From Eubacterium sp. (lineage in GTDB: Bacteria > Bacillota > Clostridia > Oscillospirales > Acutalibacteraceae), in contig JAFSTE010000030.1 of NCBI GenBank assembly GCA_017450645.1, positions 1 through 46,012 of the forward strand: DNA of 46,012 bases, given 5' to 3'. Shown in pieces: positions 15,303-23,246 of the stretch; within the stretch, counting starts at the first letter, position 1, and every line of letters starts with the position of its first letter. The notes beneath the pieces are model-generated. The model ran no database searches and was not told the origin of the DNA. It saw only the letters and a list, made by a program, of their open reading frames with translations. The position numbers were made by a program, and so were the translations under genes.

Positions 15303-15998
15303 TCATTTAATTTCGTCTAATACGGAATATATTTCATTTAGTGATTTTATTTCATAATCAATTAAAACACCTGCAGTGTTTTCAGTACCTTTAGGATTAT
15401 AGCGGCAGGTAATAATACCTGCGTTGTTTCCGCCCTTCATATCGCTTGTAAGCGAATCGCCTACAATAACTATTTCGTCCTTTCTGCAAGGCTCAATACT
15501 ATCAAGAACATAATCAAAAAAGCGCTTATCGGGCTTTTCATATCCTACCTCGTCGGAGATAAACACACCGTCAAGGATATCATAAAATCCGGCTTGTGCA
15601 AGGCGCTTGTGCTGAACGCTCTTTGCTCCGTTGGTTACGGCGTACTGCTTATACTTACCCTTTAAAGCTAAAAGAATTTCGGGTGCGTTTTCTATAAAAA
15701 CAACAGTGTCGGCAAGCCCGTTTTCATAATCCTCGGTAAAATCTGCGCTATTTACACCCGTAATTCCGTACTTTTTAAAGAAATCGTCAAATCGCGTAAC
15801 CTTTACCTCGTCTTTAGTTAGCTCTCCGCGCTCAAGCATCTGCCATTTTGAAATATTAATACGCGAATACTCGGCTGCCATTTCATCAGTGCACTCGCCG
15901 AGATTATACTTTTTAAACTGCGACTTGAGCGAATTTTTCTCGTTTAAATCAAAGTCGAGCAGCGTGCGGTCAATATCCCATAAAATCACTTTAATCAT
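15303..15998 (-). CDS. HAD-family phosphatase, YjjG-type nucleotidase
   Basis: The 231-residue HAD hydrolase has motif I WDIDRTLLDF (7-16), with both catalytic aspartates, and motif II TNG (near 119-121). Motif III and IV residues appear as KPDKRFFDYVL and GDSLTSDMKGGNNAG. The WDIDRTL opening and the GYEKPD segment match the YjjG group, pyrimidine 5'-nucleotidases that clear non-canonical nucleotides. Substrate assignment is by family only. AAAGGTG lies 6 nt before the ATG. It lies downstream of the ferredoxin gene but is separated from it by a terminator hairpin, so it may be transcribed alone. Confidence 0.88.
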   Translation of the reverse strand: MIKVILWDIDRTLLDFDLNEKNSLKSQFKKYNLGECTDEMAAEYSRINISKWQMLERGELTKDEVKVTRFDDFFKKYGITGVNSADFTEDYENGLADTVVFIENAPEILLALKGKYKQYAVTNGAKSVQHKRLAQAGFYDILDGVFISDEVGYEKPDKRFFDYVLDSIEPCRKDEIVIVGDSLTSDMKGGNNAGIITCRYNPKGTENTAGVLIDYEIKSLNEIYSVLDEIK

Positions 15999-16016
15999 AA
16001 TACACCTTTTAATGAA

Positions 16017-16041
16017 AAACGCCGTCGTAAAGACGGCGTTT
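16017..16041 (-). terminator. Rho-independent terminator of the ferredoxin gene
   Basis: A 10-bp stem (16017-16026 with 16032-16041, five-base loop) ends on the minus strand in a T run. It lies 13 nt after the ferredoxin stop. Confidence 0.8.
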
Positions 16042-16054
16042 ACTGTTTCAATTA

Positions 16055-16222
16055 TTATGCCTGTGGAGCATCAACAGGGCAAACACCTGCACAAGCGCCA
16101 CAATCAATGCATGTATCAGCATCAATCTGATACTTAGCGTCGCCTTCTGAAATAGCGCCTACAGGACACTCGCCTGCGCAAGCACCACACATAATGCAGT
16201 CATCGTTAATTGCGTATGCCAT
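16055..16222 (-). CDS. 2[4Fe-4S] ferredoxin
   Basis: I read this 55-residue protein directly from the minus strand; it is short but unmistakable. It has two CxxCxxCxxxCP clusters: the first at residues 9-20 with Cys at 9, 12, 15 and 19, the second at 38-49 with Cys at 38, 41, 44 and 48. This is the clostridial-type low-potential electron carrier of fermentative metabolism. A strong AGGGGAGG ribosome-binding site (16230-16237) precedes the ATG. It has its own promoter and terminator, as expected for an abundant protein. Confidence 0.93.
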   Translation of the reverse strand: MAYAINDDCIMCGACAGECPVGAISEGDAKYQIDADTCIDCGACAGVCPVDAPQA

Positions 16223-16244
16223 AATAGTACCTCCCCTAAGATTT

Positions 16245-16296
16245 GAACTAAAGTTCTGTTCATTTATAATATAACAAAGACTATTATAAATTGCAA
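16245..16296 (-). promoter_or_regulatory. Ferredoxin promoter with downstream inverted repeat
   Basis: On the minus strand, TTGCAA (16291-16296), a 17-bp spacer and TATATT (16268-16273) lead into a leader. The leader holds a perfect 5-bp inverted repeat GAACT-AA-AGTTC (16245-16256) just before the ribosome-binding site. The inverted repeat may be an operator or be incidental. Confidence 0.55.
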
Positions 16297-16309
16297 GGAT
16301 TTTTTTATA

Positions 16310-17125
16310 TTAGTTATTTTTTACTATTCTAACCTCGCCGCGGTTAACCGTAACGGGTGCGCCTTCGGGGACATTGTCGAGCCTGATTTTAAGGGTACCG
16401 GTAAGCACAGAGCTGTCAACAACAACTCCCCTGCCCTCGCGGCAATCTACCTTAGTGCCGACCCTTGGCGTGATTTTATTTAAGTACTCGTAAGAATTCT
16501 GCTCATACTTAAGGCAGCACATAAGTCTGCCGCAGCAGCCGCTGATTTTTCCGGGAGAGAGCGACAGGCCCTGCTCCTTAGCCATCTTAATAGATACCGA
16601 ATGGAAGTCGTCAAGAAAAGTCGAGCAGCAGAACTCGCGTCCGCAAACGCCGATACCGCCGAGCATCTTAGCCTCGTCCCTTACGCCTATCTGGCGAAGC
16701 TCAATCCTTGTGTGGAACTCGCCCGCCAAATCCTTTACAAGCTCGCGGAAGTCAACCCTGCCGTCAGCAGTAAAGTAAAATATAATCTTTGAGCGGTCAA
16801 AGGTATACTCAACCTCTGTTAAATCCATTTCAAGACCGTGCTGCTCAATCTTACGCTTACAGATTGTATAAGCCTCGTCAGCTCTTTTAATATTCTCTTT
16901 AAGCTGAGCAACGTCCTTATCGTCGGCGATACGCATAATGGGCTTAAGCGGCTGAACAACCTCGTCGTCGGGTACATCCTTAACGCCGGTTGACGCGATA
17001 CCGCACTCGACGCCCCTGGCAGTCTCGACAACAACATAATCGCCCTTATTCACCTTTTTATCGCCGGGGTCAAAATAATACATTTTGCCTGTGTCCTTAA
17101 AGCGAACACCAACAACCTTTACCAT
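16310..17125 (-). CDS. ricT: RicT (YaaT), PSP1-domain protein
   Basis: In Bacillus, RicT is a subunit of the RicA-RicF-RicT iron-sulfur complex that affects RNase Y-dependent mRNA processing, sporulation, competence and biofilm formation. The 271-residue protein has the PSP1 core and a Cys-rich patch, CGREFCCSTF near 157-166 and CCGRLMCCLKYEQ near 192-204, that fits its cluster-binding role. An AGAGAGG site precedes the ATG. It is third in the conserved darA-holB-ricT order, 22 nt after holB. No ricA or ricF is in the window. Confidence 0.92.
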   Translation of the reverse strand: MVKVVGVRFKDTGKMYYFDPGDKKVNKGDYVVVETARGVECGIASTGVKDVPDDEVVQPLKPIMRIADDKDVAQLKENIKRADEAYTICKRKIEQHGLEMDLTEVEYTFDRSKIIFYFTADGRVDFRELVKDLAGEFHTRIELRQIGVRDEAKMLGGIGVCGREFCCSTFLDDFHSVSIKMAKEQGLSLSPGKISGCCGRLMCCLKYEQNSYEYLNKITPRVGTKVDCREGRGVVVDSSVLTGTLKIRLDNVPEGAPVTVNRGEVRIVKNN

Positions 17126-17147
17126 TGAATAAACCTCTCTGTATATA

Positions 17148-18131
17148 TTATCTGCCCTGCGAGCGCCTTAGCTCGTAGCAGACCTTAGTTATAAGTAATG
17201 AGTTATTACCGTTTCTCTCGGCATACTCCTTAAGCCCGTCGCATTTACTAATCATAGCGATAAGCCTTGCGCGACCGATATTTACGCACAGCTCTTTTGC
17301 AAGCTCCTTTTGGTTAGACATAATATCGGCGTTAGAAGAATAAACAGCAGCGTCGCGAAGGATAACCTTAAGCACCTCAAGCGCTGCGATAAGAGTAGGT
17401 CTGTCCCTGTCAAACGCCGAGCATACCTTAAGCAACTCGTACTCGTTTTCGCTTAGCAGCGCCCTCGCCATATCGCAGGCAAGGTCGTTAATTTTAGAGA
17501 GCTTACCGTCCTCGAGCGAGTCGAGCGCCTTTCCGATATTGCCGTGCCACGCGCTGAGAGCGTTTACGGCGTCAGCTCTGTCAAGCTCTTCATTCTGAGA
17601 TACGATATAATCCGCACCCTTTTGGATATCTACGCCTTCAAGCGAGATTACAACGCTTCGTGACAGCACTGTATCGAGTAAAGCGGTTTTGTTACTTACC
17701 GTAAGAATAAAAACTACATACGACGGCGGCTCTTCAAGCAGCTTTAAAATTGCATTTTGCGCGCTTAAATTCATACCCTGGCAATTACCGAGGATATAAA
17801 CCTTATAATCCGCCTCGTTAGGTCTTACATACGAGTCCTCGATTATCTTACGCACCTCGTCGACCTTAAACGAGCTTGGCGCTCCGGTAGCCGAAAACTC
17901 ATAAATATCGGGGTGGTAGCCGTTAAGCACCTTATGGCACTGCGGACACTGTCTGCAGGGCTTTTCGCCGTCTGACCTGCACATAAGATACAGCGCAAGC
18001 TCCTTAGCAAGAGCGCGCTTACCGAGCCCCTCCTCGCCCTCAATAATTATGGCGTGAGGGAGCCTTCCCGATTCTAAAAGAAACGACAGCTGTTCTATAT
18101 TTTTTTCGTTAGAGATAAAATTAATACTCAT
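17148..18131 (-). CDS. holB: DNA polymerase III subunit delta'
   Basis: This clamp-loader subunit of the replicative polymerase is an AAA+ family protein. The 327-residue protein has a P-loop-like GEEGLGKRAL (about 31-40), a zinc module CRQCPQCHKV (about 59-68) and a sensor region with LEEPPSYVVFILT. It begins 9 nt after darA and precedes ricT, the order found across Firmicutes. The ribosome-binding site is weak, so coupling with darA translation is likely. Confidence 0.92.
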   Translation of the reverse strand: MSINFISNEKNIEQLSFLLESGRLPHAIIIEGEEGLGKRALAKELALYLMCRSDGEKPCRQCPQCHKVLNGYHPDIYEFSATGAPSSFKVDEVRKIIEDSYVRPNEADYKVYILGNCQGMNLSAQNAILKLLEEPPSYVVFILTVSNKTALLDTVLSRSVVISLEGVDIQKGADYIVSQNEELDRADAVNALSAWHGNIGKALDSLEDGKLSKINDLACDMARALLSENEYELLKVCSAFDRDRPTLIAALEVLKVILRDAAVYSSNADIMSNQKELAKELCVNIGRARLIAMISKCDGLKEYAERNGNNSLLITKVCYELRRSQGR

Positions 18132-18140
18132 CCTAAAACT

Positions 18141-18464
18141 CTAAAACTTTAAAAAGTTTTCTACATCTATTGTAAAGGCAACCGCGCCGTGCTCTTCAAC
18201 ATCAACGGGCTGATTTAAAAGCGAGCCCGAAAGTGTACTTTGAACGCCAGGGGATTTAACAACGCGCTTTTTAACATTTTTCTTTAAAATATCATAAAGC
18301 TTTTCTACCCTGTCGTCCTCGCAGCCGATTAAAATAGCGGTGTGACCGTCAACCAAAAACTGACCGGTAGTAGAAACCTTGGTTGTAAAATAACCGTTTT
18401 GCGCCGCTGCTGCAAGCACATTTTCCGCATCCGAGTTAGATACTATTGTCATTACAAGTTTCAT
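18141..18464 (-). CDS. darA: DarA/PstA, cyclic-di-AMP receptor (PII-like, YaaQ family)
   Basis: The 107-residue PII-like protein, formerly DUF970/YaaQ, binds the second messenger cyclic di-AMP as a trimer. It has the family features VSTTGQFLVDGHTAILIG (about 31-47), a flexible loop with VKSPGVQST and a C-terminal AVAFTIDVENF strand. Downstream targets are unknown in most species. It is the first gene of the darA-holB-ricT cluster and has a plausible promoter at 18496-18524. Confidence 0.92.
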   Translation of the reverse strand: MKLVMTIVSNSDAENVLAAAAQNGYFTTKVSTTGQFLVDGHTAILIGCEDDRVEKLYDILKKNVKKRVVKSPGVQSTLSGSLLNQPVDVEEHGAVAFTIDVENFLKF

Positions 18465-18495
18465 TAAATCACTTCTTACAAATTATTTTAGTTTA

Positions 18496-18524
18496 ATTAT
18501 ATAAGATGAAATGCAAAAAGTCTA
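18496..18524 (-). promoter_or_regulatory. Putative promoter of darA-holB-ricT
   Basis: On the minus strand, TAGACT (18519-18524, four of six bases), a 17-bp spacer and consensus TATAAT (18496-18501) lie 31 nt before darA. The -35 box is weak. Confidence 0.45.
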
Positions 18525-18578
18525 TAATATCGGCAGTAATTTTACAATTTGGAAATAATTATAATACAGTCCGTATAA

Positions 18579-19517
18579 TTATATTATCGACGCAAGCGCC
18601 ACTATTACAGGCATTGTAATTACGGACAGAATACTCGTCTGCCCCACAAGCTCGCTCGGAAGCGCGGTATCGTTATCATACTTAGCGCTGTACATCGCCG
18701 TATTAGTTGCAACGGGCGCCGAAGCGGAAATAGTGAGCGCGGTACGCATAGTGCCCTCTACGCCGAGTAATTTAAACACGAACATCATAGTAAGCGGAAT
18801 TGCTATAAGGCGTAAAAGCGAAACGAAATAAATTTCTTTTTTAGCAAAAATATTTTTAAAATTACAGTTTGCAAAAAAGGTGCCGAAAACAATCATAGCC
18901 ATCGGCGAATTGCACACAGCTACCCTGTTCATAGCGTCGCTGAGGAAATCGGGCAGCTTTACGCCGAGCAAAAACAGCGGAATACCGATAATTACGCTGA
19001 TCGAGCCCGGATTTATAAACAGGTTTTTGACGTTAATCTTTGCCTTGCCGCCCGAAATCTGGTTAATACCGTATGTAAACGCGAACACATTAAAAACAGC
19101 TACATAGCAGGCGGAATAGAATATTCCCTCCTTGCCGACAACGCTTTCTGCAAGCGGAAGCGCAAGAAACGCCGCGTTTGAAAAGGTAGTCGCGTAATGG
19201 TAAATACCGCTTTCCATCCTCGGTCTTTTCCTGAAAGTAAGACAGGAAACACCGACGCCGAGAAGGTGCGCGAGTACCGCGAGCAAGAACGCCATACCGA
19301 GCCCTTTAATATGCTCGGGCGTGCGCTCCATAGACAAAAACGAGTTTATAATCGAAATCGGCAGAATTATATTAAACAGTAAATCCACAAGGCTTTTGCC
19401 GTCCGCCTTGACAAAAATCTTTGTTTTATCCGAAACAAAGCCGATACCCGCAATAAGGTACAGAATAAGCACCTGTATCGCGACGGTAACCAGATTACTT
19501 AAAAAATCATTTAGCAT
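18579..19517 (-). CDS. AEC-family permease (auxin efflux carrier-like)
   Basis: The 312-residue integral membrane protein has about ten helices in two halves. Its FNIILPISIINSFL near the N-terminus and the NSPMAMIVFGTF and APVATNTAMYSAKY segments are typical of the AEC family. Bacterial AEC proteins include malate and other organic-acid carriers, and the operon with citrate synthase fits organic-acid transport. The substrate is not readable. I chose the ATG at 19517, with AAGGAC 7 nt upstream, over the GTG two codons earlier. It overlaps the preceding gene by 11 nt. Confidence 0.82.
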   Translation of the reverse strand: MLNDFLSNLVTVAIQVLILYLIAGIGFVSDKTKIFVKADGKSLVDLLFNIILPISIINSFLSMERTPEHIKGLGMAFLLAVLAHLLGVGVSCLTFRKRPRMESGIYHYATTFSNAAFLALPLAESVVGKEGIFYSACYVAVFNVFAFTYGINQISGGKAKINVKNLFINPGSISVIIGIPLFLLGVKLPDFLSDAMNRVAVCNSPMAMIVFGTFFANCNFKNIFAKKEIYFVSLLRLIAIPLTMMFVFKLLGVEGTMRTALTISASAPVATNTAMYSAKYDNDTALPSELVGQTSILSVITMPVIVALASII

Positions 19518-20316
19518 AGCCACTGTCCTTGCTGTACGAGAGAATATTACGCCTTATAAAAAACGCAAACGGTGACATCAACAAAAGCGCGAGCGCAAAA
19601 ATGCTGTCCTCGCAAAACAGCTCAGCCTTGCCGCCGAGCACAAGCATAAGCCTTTCGATAAAAAACAGTACTGCTGAAAACGGCAGCGCACCGGAAAAGA
19701 AAAGCGTATGGCTTGACGCGCCCGAGTCGCTGAGCGTTTCAAACGAAAAGCGATAGTAAAAGCACATAACGCACACTACGCAAAGCACCTTAAGGGCGTC
19801 CGAAGCGTAAAGCGTAACCTGAAACGAGTTAAAGAGCAGCTCGCACATCTGTACAATCGACCACAGCATAGGCGCAAAGGAGAGCCATTTAAGCCGTCTG
19901 AAGTCATATCTTGACTCGCCGAAGGACATACCGACGCTCGCCATACAAAACGCGCTGAACAGCGAAAGCACCGCCAGCAGCGCTAATACAGAAATGCGAA
20001 ACGCGGTAAACCTGCCGCCCGACACGAACTGATATATCTCGAAAACATACAGCGCGCAAAGTATAATAAACGAAGCCGCGCTGAGATGTGCGAACACATC
20101 AAGACGGAATGAATTCTTAAATTCAAACGCGGGCGCGTATTCGCCGCCTTTAAGCGATATTATACACAGCATAAGCAGCGTAAGCCCTAAAAGAGCATAC
20201 ACTGCTAATTCGGCGCCGAAGCCGAGCGAAAATATATTTGATACAACAAGCAATATGCACGCCGCAGCATAAGTCAGCGCGCCTAAACCCGTGTAAATCG
20301 AACCTGAAAGGGACAT
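19507..20316 (-). CDS. Hypothetical polytopic membrane protein
   Basis: The 269-residue protein has about seven to eight hydrophobic segments and no motif that I recognise. It is encoded between citrate synthase (3 nt upstream) and the AEC permease (overlapping by 11 nt), so it is certainly co-transcribed with them. An AGAGG site at the end of gltA serves its ATG. A role linked to organic acids is possible from context only. Confidence 0.7.
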   Translation of the reverse strand: MSLSGSIYTGLGALTYAAACILLVVSNIFSLGFGAELAVYALLGLTLLMLCIISLKGGEYAPAFEFKNSFRLDVFAHLSAASFIILCALYVFEIYQFVSGGRFTAFRISVLALLAVLSLFSAFCMASVGMSFGESRYDFRRLKWLSFAPMLWSIVQMCELLFNSFQVTLYASDALKVLCVVCVMCFYYRFSFETLSDSGASSHTLFFSGALPFSAVLFFIERLMLVLGGKAELFCEDSIFALALLLMSPFAFFIRRNILSYSKDSGYAK

Positions 20317-20319
20317 TGT

Positions 20320-21684
20320 TTACCTCTTATCAATAGGTACAAATTTCTTGTGCTTTGACACGCTCTTGTAAGCGGGACGCATAATCTTATTGGAAGTTGT
20401 AAGCTCCTCAAGTCTGTGAGCGCTCCAGCCCGCAATTCTTGCGGTAGCGAAAAGAGGTGTGTAAATATCCTCGGGGATACCGAGCACCTTATATACAAGT
20501 CCGGAGTACAAATCAACATTTGCACACATTGTATTCTCGAAGCCCTTAACCTCGGCAAACACCTCGGGAGTGAGCTTTTCGATATTTTCAAGGGTGATAA
20601 ATTCCTTCTCAAAGCCGTGCTCGAAAGCAAGCTTTTTAGCGTTTTCCTTAAGGATTACGGCTCTCGGGTCGCTGTTAGTATAAACCGCGTGGCCCATACC
20701 GTAAATAAGACCGGATTTGTCGTTTGCTTCTTTATTAAGTATTTTAACAAGCATATCGCGCATTTCCGCTTCGTCAGTCGGGTTTTTCATATGTTCAAGC
20801 AGATAGTCCATCTGCCTTGCGACCTTAATGTTTGCGCCGCCGTGACGGGGACCTTTAAGCGAGCCGAGACCTGCCGCGATTGCAGAATATGTATCGGTAC
20901 CGCTCGAGGTAAGAACTCTCGTTGAGAAGGTGGAGTTGTTACCGCCGCCGTGGTCAGCATGGAGCATAAGGCAGATATCAAGCAGATGTGCTTCCTCCTG
21001 GGTATACTCCTTATTAGGTCTGATTTGCCTTAAGATGTACTCAGCGGTGGAAATATCCTTAACAACGGGATGCAGATACATCGACTTGTTGTAAAAGGAC
21101 CTGCGCTTAACCTGATAAGCTATATTCATTATGCTTGGGAACTGCGCCAAAAGCTGCAGCTCCTGCCTTAACACATTAGGAGTCGAAATATCGTCGGGGT
21201 TTTCGTCAAAGGAGTAAAGCGCCATAACGCACCTTGCCATCTTATTCATAATATCCATAGAAGGATGTTTAATAATAACATCCTCTACAAAATGGTCGGG
21301 CAGCGTTCTGCACTCGCCGATAACTTCCCTGAGCGAATTAATCTGCTCATAAGTCGGAAGCGAGCCGAAAATCAAAAGCCACGCAACCTCCTCAAAGCCG
21401 TACCTGTTTTCCTTAATACAGTCGTTAACGATATCCCTGATGTCGTAGCCTCTGTAAGAGAGTCTGCCGTCAATCGGTACAACCTCGCCGTCGGAGATAA
21501 TATAGCCCTCAACCGAGCAGATGCTCGTAAGGCCTGCCATAACGCCGGTACCGTCCGCATTTCTCAGTCCGCGTTTAACCTCATACCTTTCAAAATTCTT
21601 AGGATTAATAGAGTTATTTTTATTAAGCTCGTCGCATAAAGTAGAAATAGCCTCTATTGAAATAGGGGAAATATAGTTAGACAT
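20320..21684 (-). CDS. Citrate/2-methylcitrate synthase
   Basis: The 454-residue protein condenses oxaloacetate with acetyl-CoA. It has the active-site His region HADHGGGNNSTF (about 237-248), the SLKGPRHGGAN loop and the second His in GMGHAVYTNSDPRA, with a C-terminal HRLEEL helix. It is longer than the E. coli enzyme because of an N-terminal extension with YISPISIEAI, common in Clostridia. AAGGTGG precedes the ATG. It leads the operon citrate synthase, membrane protein, AEC permease. Whether the enzyme is Si- or Re-type in stereochemistry cannot be read, but the sequence is of the classical fold. Confidence 0.92.
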   Translation of the reverse strand: MSNYISPISIEAISTLCDELNKNNSINPKNFERYEVKRGLRNADGTGVMAGLTSICSVEGYIISDGEVVPIDGRLSYRGYDIRDIVNDCIKENRYGFEEVAWLLIFGSLPTYEQINSLREVIGECRTLPDHFVEDVIIKHPSMDIMNKMARCVMALYSFDENPDDISTPNVLRQELQLLAQFPSIMNIAYQVKRRSFYNKSMYLHPVVKDISTAEYILRQIRPNKEYTQEEAHLLDICLMLHADHGGGNNSTFSTRVLTSSGTDTYSAIAAGLGSLKGPRHGGANIKVARQMDYLLEHMKNPTDEAEMRDMLVKILNKEANDKSGLIYGMGHAVYTNSDPRAVILKENAKKLAFEHGFEKEFITLENIEKLTPEVFAEVKGFENTMCANVDLYSGLVYKVLGIPEDIYTPLFATARIAGWSAHRLEELTTSNKIMRPAYKSVSKHKKFVPIDKR

Positions 21685-21689
21685 AATCC

Positions 21690-21758
21690 ATCCACCTTAT
21701 AAATATATTTATAGCTATATAGGTGTTATATTATACTAAATATTTTAAACAAAGTCAA
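21690..21758 (-). promoter_or_regulatory. Citrate synthase promoter and ribosome-site hairpin
   Basis: On the minus strand, TTGACT (21753-21758), a 17-bp spacer and consensus TATAAT (21730-21735) form a near-ideal promoter. In the leader, CACCT (21720-21724 on the plus strand as AGGTG) can pair with the AGGTG of the ribosome-binding site (CACCT at about 21692-21696 plus strand), with A/T pairs extending the stem across one bulge. The fold could hide the ribosome site. This is inference. Confidence 0.55.
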
Positions 21759-21759
21759 G

Positions 21760-21945
21760 GTGAGTAAAATCAAACGGGCAATAATTATTTTTTTAATCAT
21801 ATTTGCGCTTACGGCTGCGCTGCCGTTCTTTACGATTATACACGAAAACAAAAAGAATACAAAAAGCGAGGAGCAAACTATTTTTTCGGCGCAGAATATG
21901 AGCTTTACACCGTCGGAGCAGCTCTGCCGCCGAGATACTCGTTAA
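21760..21945 (+). pseudogene. Remnant-like ORF: N-terminal membrane anchor of a lost protein
   Basis: A GTG-started frame of 61 codons gives a basic residue cluster, one transmembrane segment (about 7-27) and a short hydrophilic tail. It looks like the start of a membrane-anchored exported protein. The N-terminus resembles sporulation proteins of the SpoIID type, but too little remains to say. It has no clear ribosome-binding site, begins inside the citrate synthase promoter and its last 41 bases run antisense into gerAC. I read it as a 5' remnant left by a deletion that also removed the 3' part of gerAC. It may be no gene at all. Confidence 0.3.
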
Positions 21946-22450
21946 CATTAACCGCCCGGTTGTTCTTTTTCAGCTGTTTTACAATGCTGTCGGCAGGCAC
22001 GCGGGTATTCTTCTGAGCCTTTGTGATAACGCTTTGCGCGGTCTTTTTCGTCTTTACGATATAGATATCCGCCCTGCTGTAGCGGGTGTTACAAAGGTAG
22101 CGGACAAGCTCGTCTTTATACTTATTTTCAAATTCTTCGCTTACTGCAATGAGCTTAGTCTGACCGAAAAAGAGCCTGTCGGGCAGCTTTTTATCAATAG
22201 TGTCAAGGGCGGAATAAATAGTCTTGCCGTTTGCAAATACGGTAGCGGTGATGTTCGAGTTAACGCCCTTGTTCTGCCCCGTTCCGCTATAAAGATTAAG
22301 GTACTGAACGCTTGCAAGCACAGTATCTTTTTTTATATCAAAGCCCACCGCTTCAACGACCGTAAGGTCGGTAATCCTTTCGCTCTGAGTGCAGGAGGTA
22401 AGCGACAGCAAAACGAAAATTACAATCAAAATTACAAGCAGCTTTTTCAA
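21905..22450 (-). CDS. gerAC: Ger(x)C-family spore germination lipoprotein, truncated
   Basis: This is the lipoprotein subunit of a GerA-type nutrient germinant receptor in the spore inner membrane. The 181 residues show a signal peptide and lipobox (LLSLTSCTQ, Cys near 20), then the N-terminal Ger(x)C domain with VVEAVGFDIKKD and DRLFFGQTKLIAV. Family members are usually about 350-400 residues. Here the protein stops at the end of the N-terminal half, so the Spore_GerAC C-terminal domain is missing. It starts with TTG and has a strong AAGGAGTGG site directly after gerAB. It is probably inactive or has changed function. Confidence 0.75.
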   Translation of the reverse strand: MKKLLVILIVIFVLLSLTSCTQSERITDLTVVEAVGFDIKKDTVLASVQYLNLYSGTGQNKGVNSNITATVFANGKTIYSALDTIDKKLPDRLFFGQTKLIAVSEEFENKYKDELVRYLCNTRYSRADIYIVKTKKTAQSVITKAQKNTRVPADSIVKQLKKNNRAVNVNEYLGGRAAPTV

Positions 22451-22451
22451 T

Positions 22452-23246
22452 TTACCACTCCTTTCTAACCTTATAAAACAGACTCAGCGCCAGAGCAAGC
22501 TCACAAAGCAGCAAAATAAGAATAACCGACGGGAACATTAGGTCGAGCTTTGTAAAGCTGCCCGCCTCACCGAGCTGAAACAGCACAAGAACGGGATGCT
22601 TATAAAATTTTATGCTCTCCCCCATCGTCACCCTGCACATAAGGTTAAGGAGAAAGCAGGCGGAGTAGGAAATCAGCAGCGAAACCGAAAGACATTTTCG
22701 GTTCTCCTTTTTCTTTTCGTCCTTTAATAGCAGAAAAACGAGCGGCATATCAACGCATTTTAAAAGATAAAGCGGCTTTATTTCCCTGCTCTGCAAAACG
22801 GTTAAATTTTGCAGCTCGATGTTCCGTATATTAGCAAGCGAAATTGCAAAAAAGCATACTAAACAAAAGATTACCGCAGGGGCGCAAAACCTCGATACAG
22901 CTTCGATTTTCATAGCGGCGGAGTATATAGAAAACGCTGTAAGAAACAGAATGATAGCCCACAGCGGTATTTCGTTACGCCCGGTTTGCGACAGAAAAAC
23001 AAAGTATTCTGCAGCGTCGCTTAACGCAATTACAAGCACGAAAAGCGCAACAAGATATGCGAGCGTTTTGTTAACCTTTACACGACTCGAAATCGCATAA
23101 ACAAAGGCACATAGCAACACGCTTATAACGAGTTCCAAAACAAGCTGTTCCAGCGATATTGACTTAATAACCAAAAGCGTTGACAGCCTGAAGACGCATA
23201 GCACAAGCGCAAGCTGAGAGCCCGAGATTTTACCGATTTCAGCCAT
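22452..23246 (-). CDS. gerAB: GerAB-family spore germination permease, short form
   Basis: This is the polytopic subunit of a GerA-type receptor, related to amino-acid permeases (APC fold), and is thought to sense the germinant. The 264-residue protein opens with the family-like KISGSQLALVLCVFRLST and has about eight hydrophobic helices. Usual members have about 360 residues and ten helices, so it is about 100 residues short. There is no frameshift in view. It overlaps gerAA by 8 nt, with GAGGGG upstream. Identification rests on operon position as much as on sequence. Confidence 0.75.
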   Translation of the reverse strand: MAEIGKISGSQLALVLCVFRLSTLLVIKSISLEQLVLELVISVLLCAFVYAISSRVKVNKTLAYLVALFVLVIALSDAAEYFVFLSQTGRNEIPLWAIILFLTAFSIYSAAMKIEAVSRFCAPAVIFCLVCFFAISLANIRNIELQNLTVLQSREIKPLYLLKCVDMPLVFLLLKDEKKKENRKCLSVSLLISYSACFLLNLMCRVTMGESIKFYKHPVLVLFQLGEAGSFTKLDLMFPSVILILLLCELALALSLFYKVRKEW

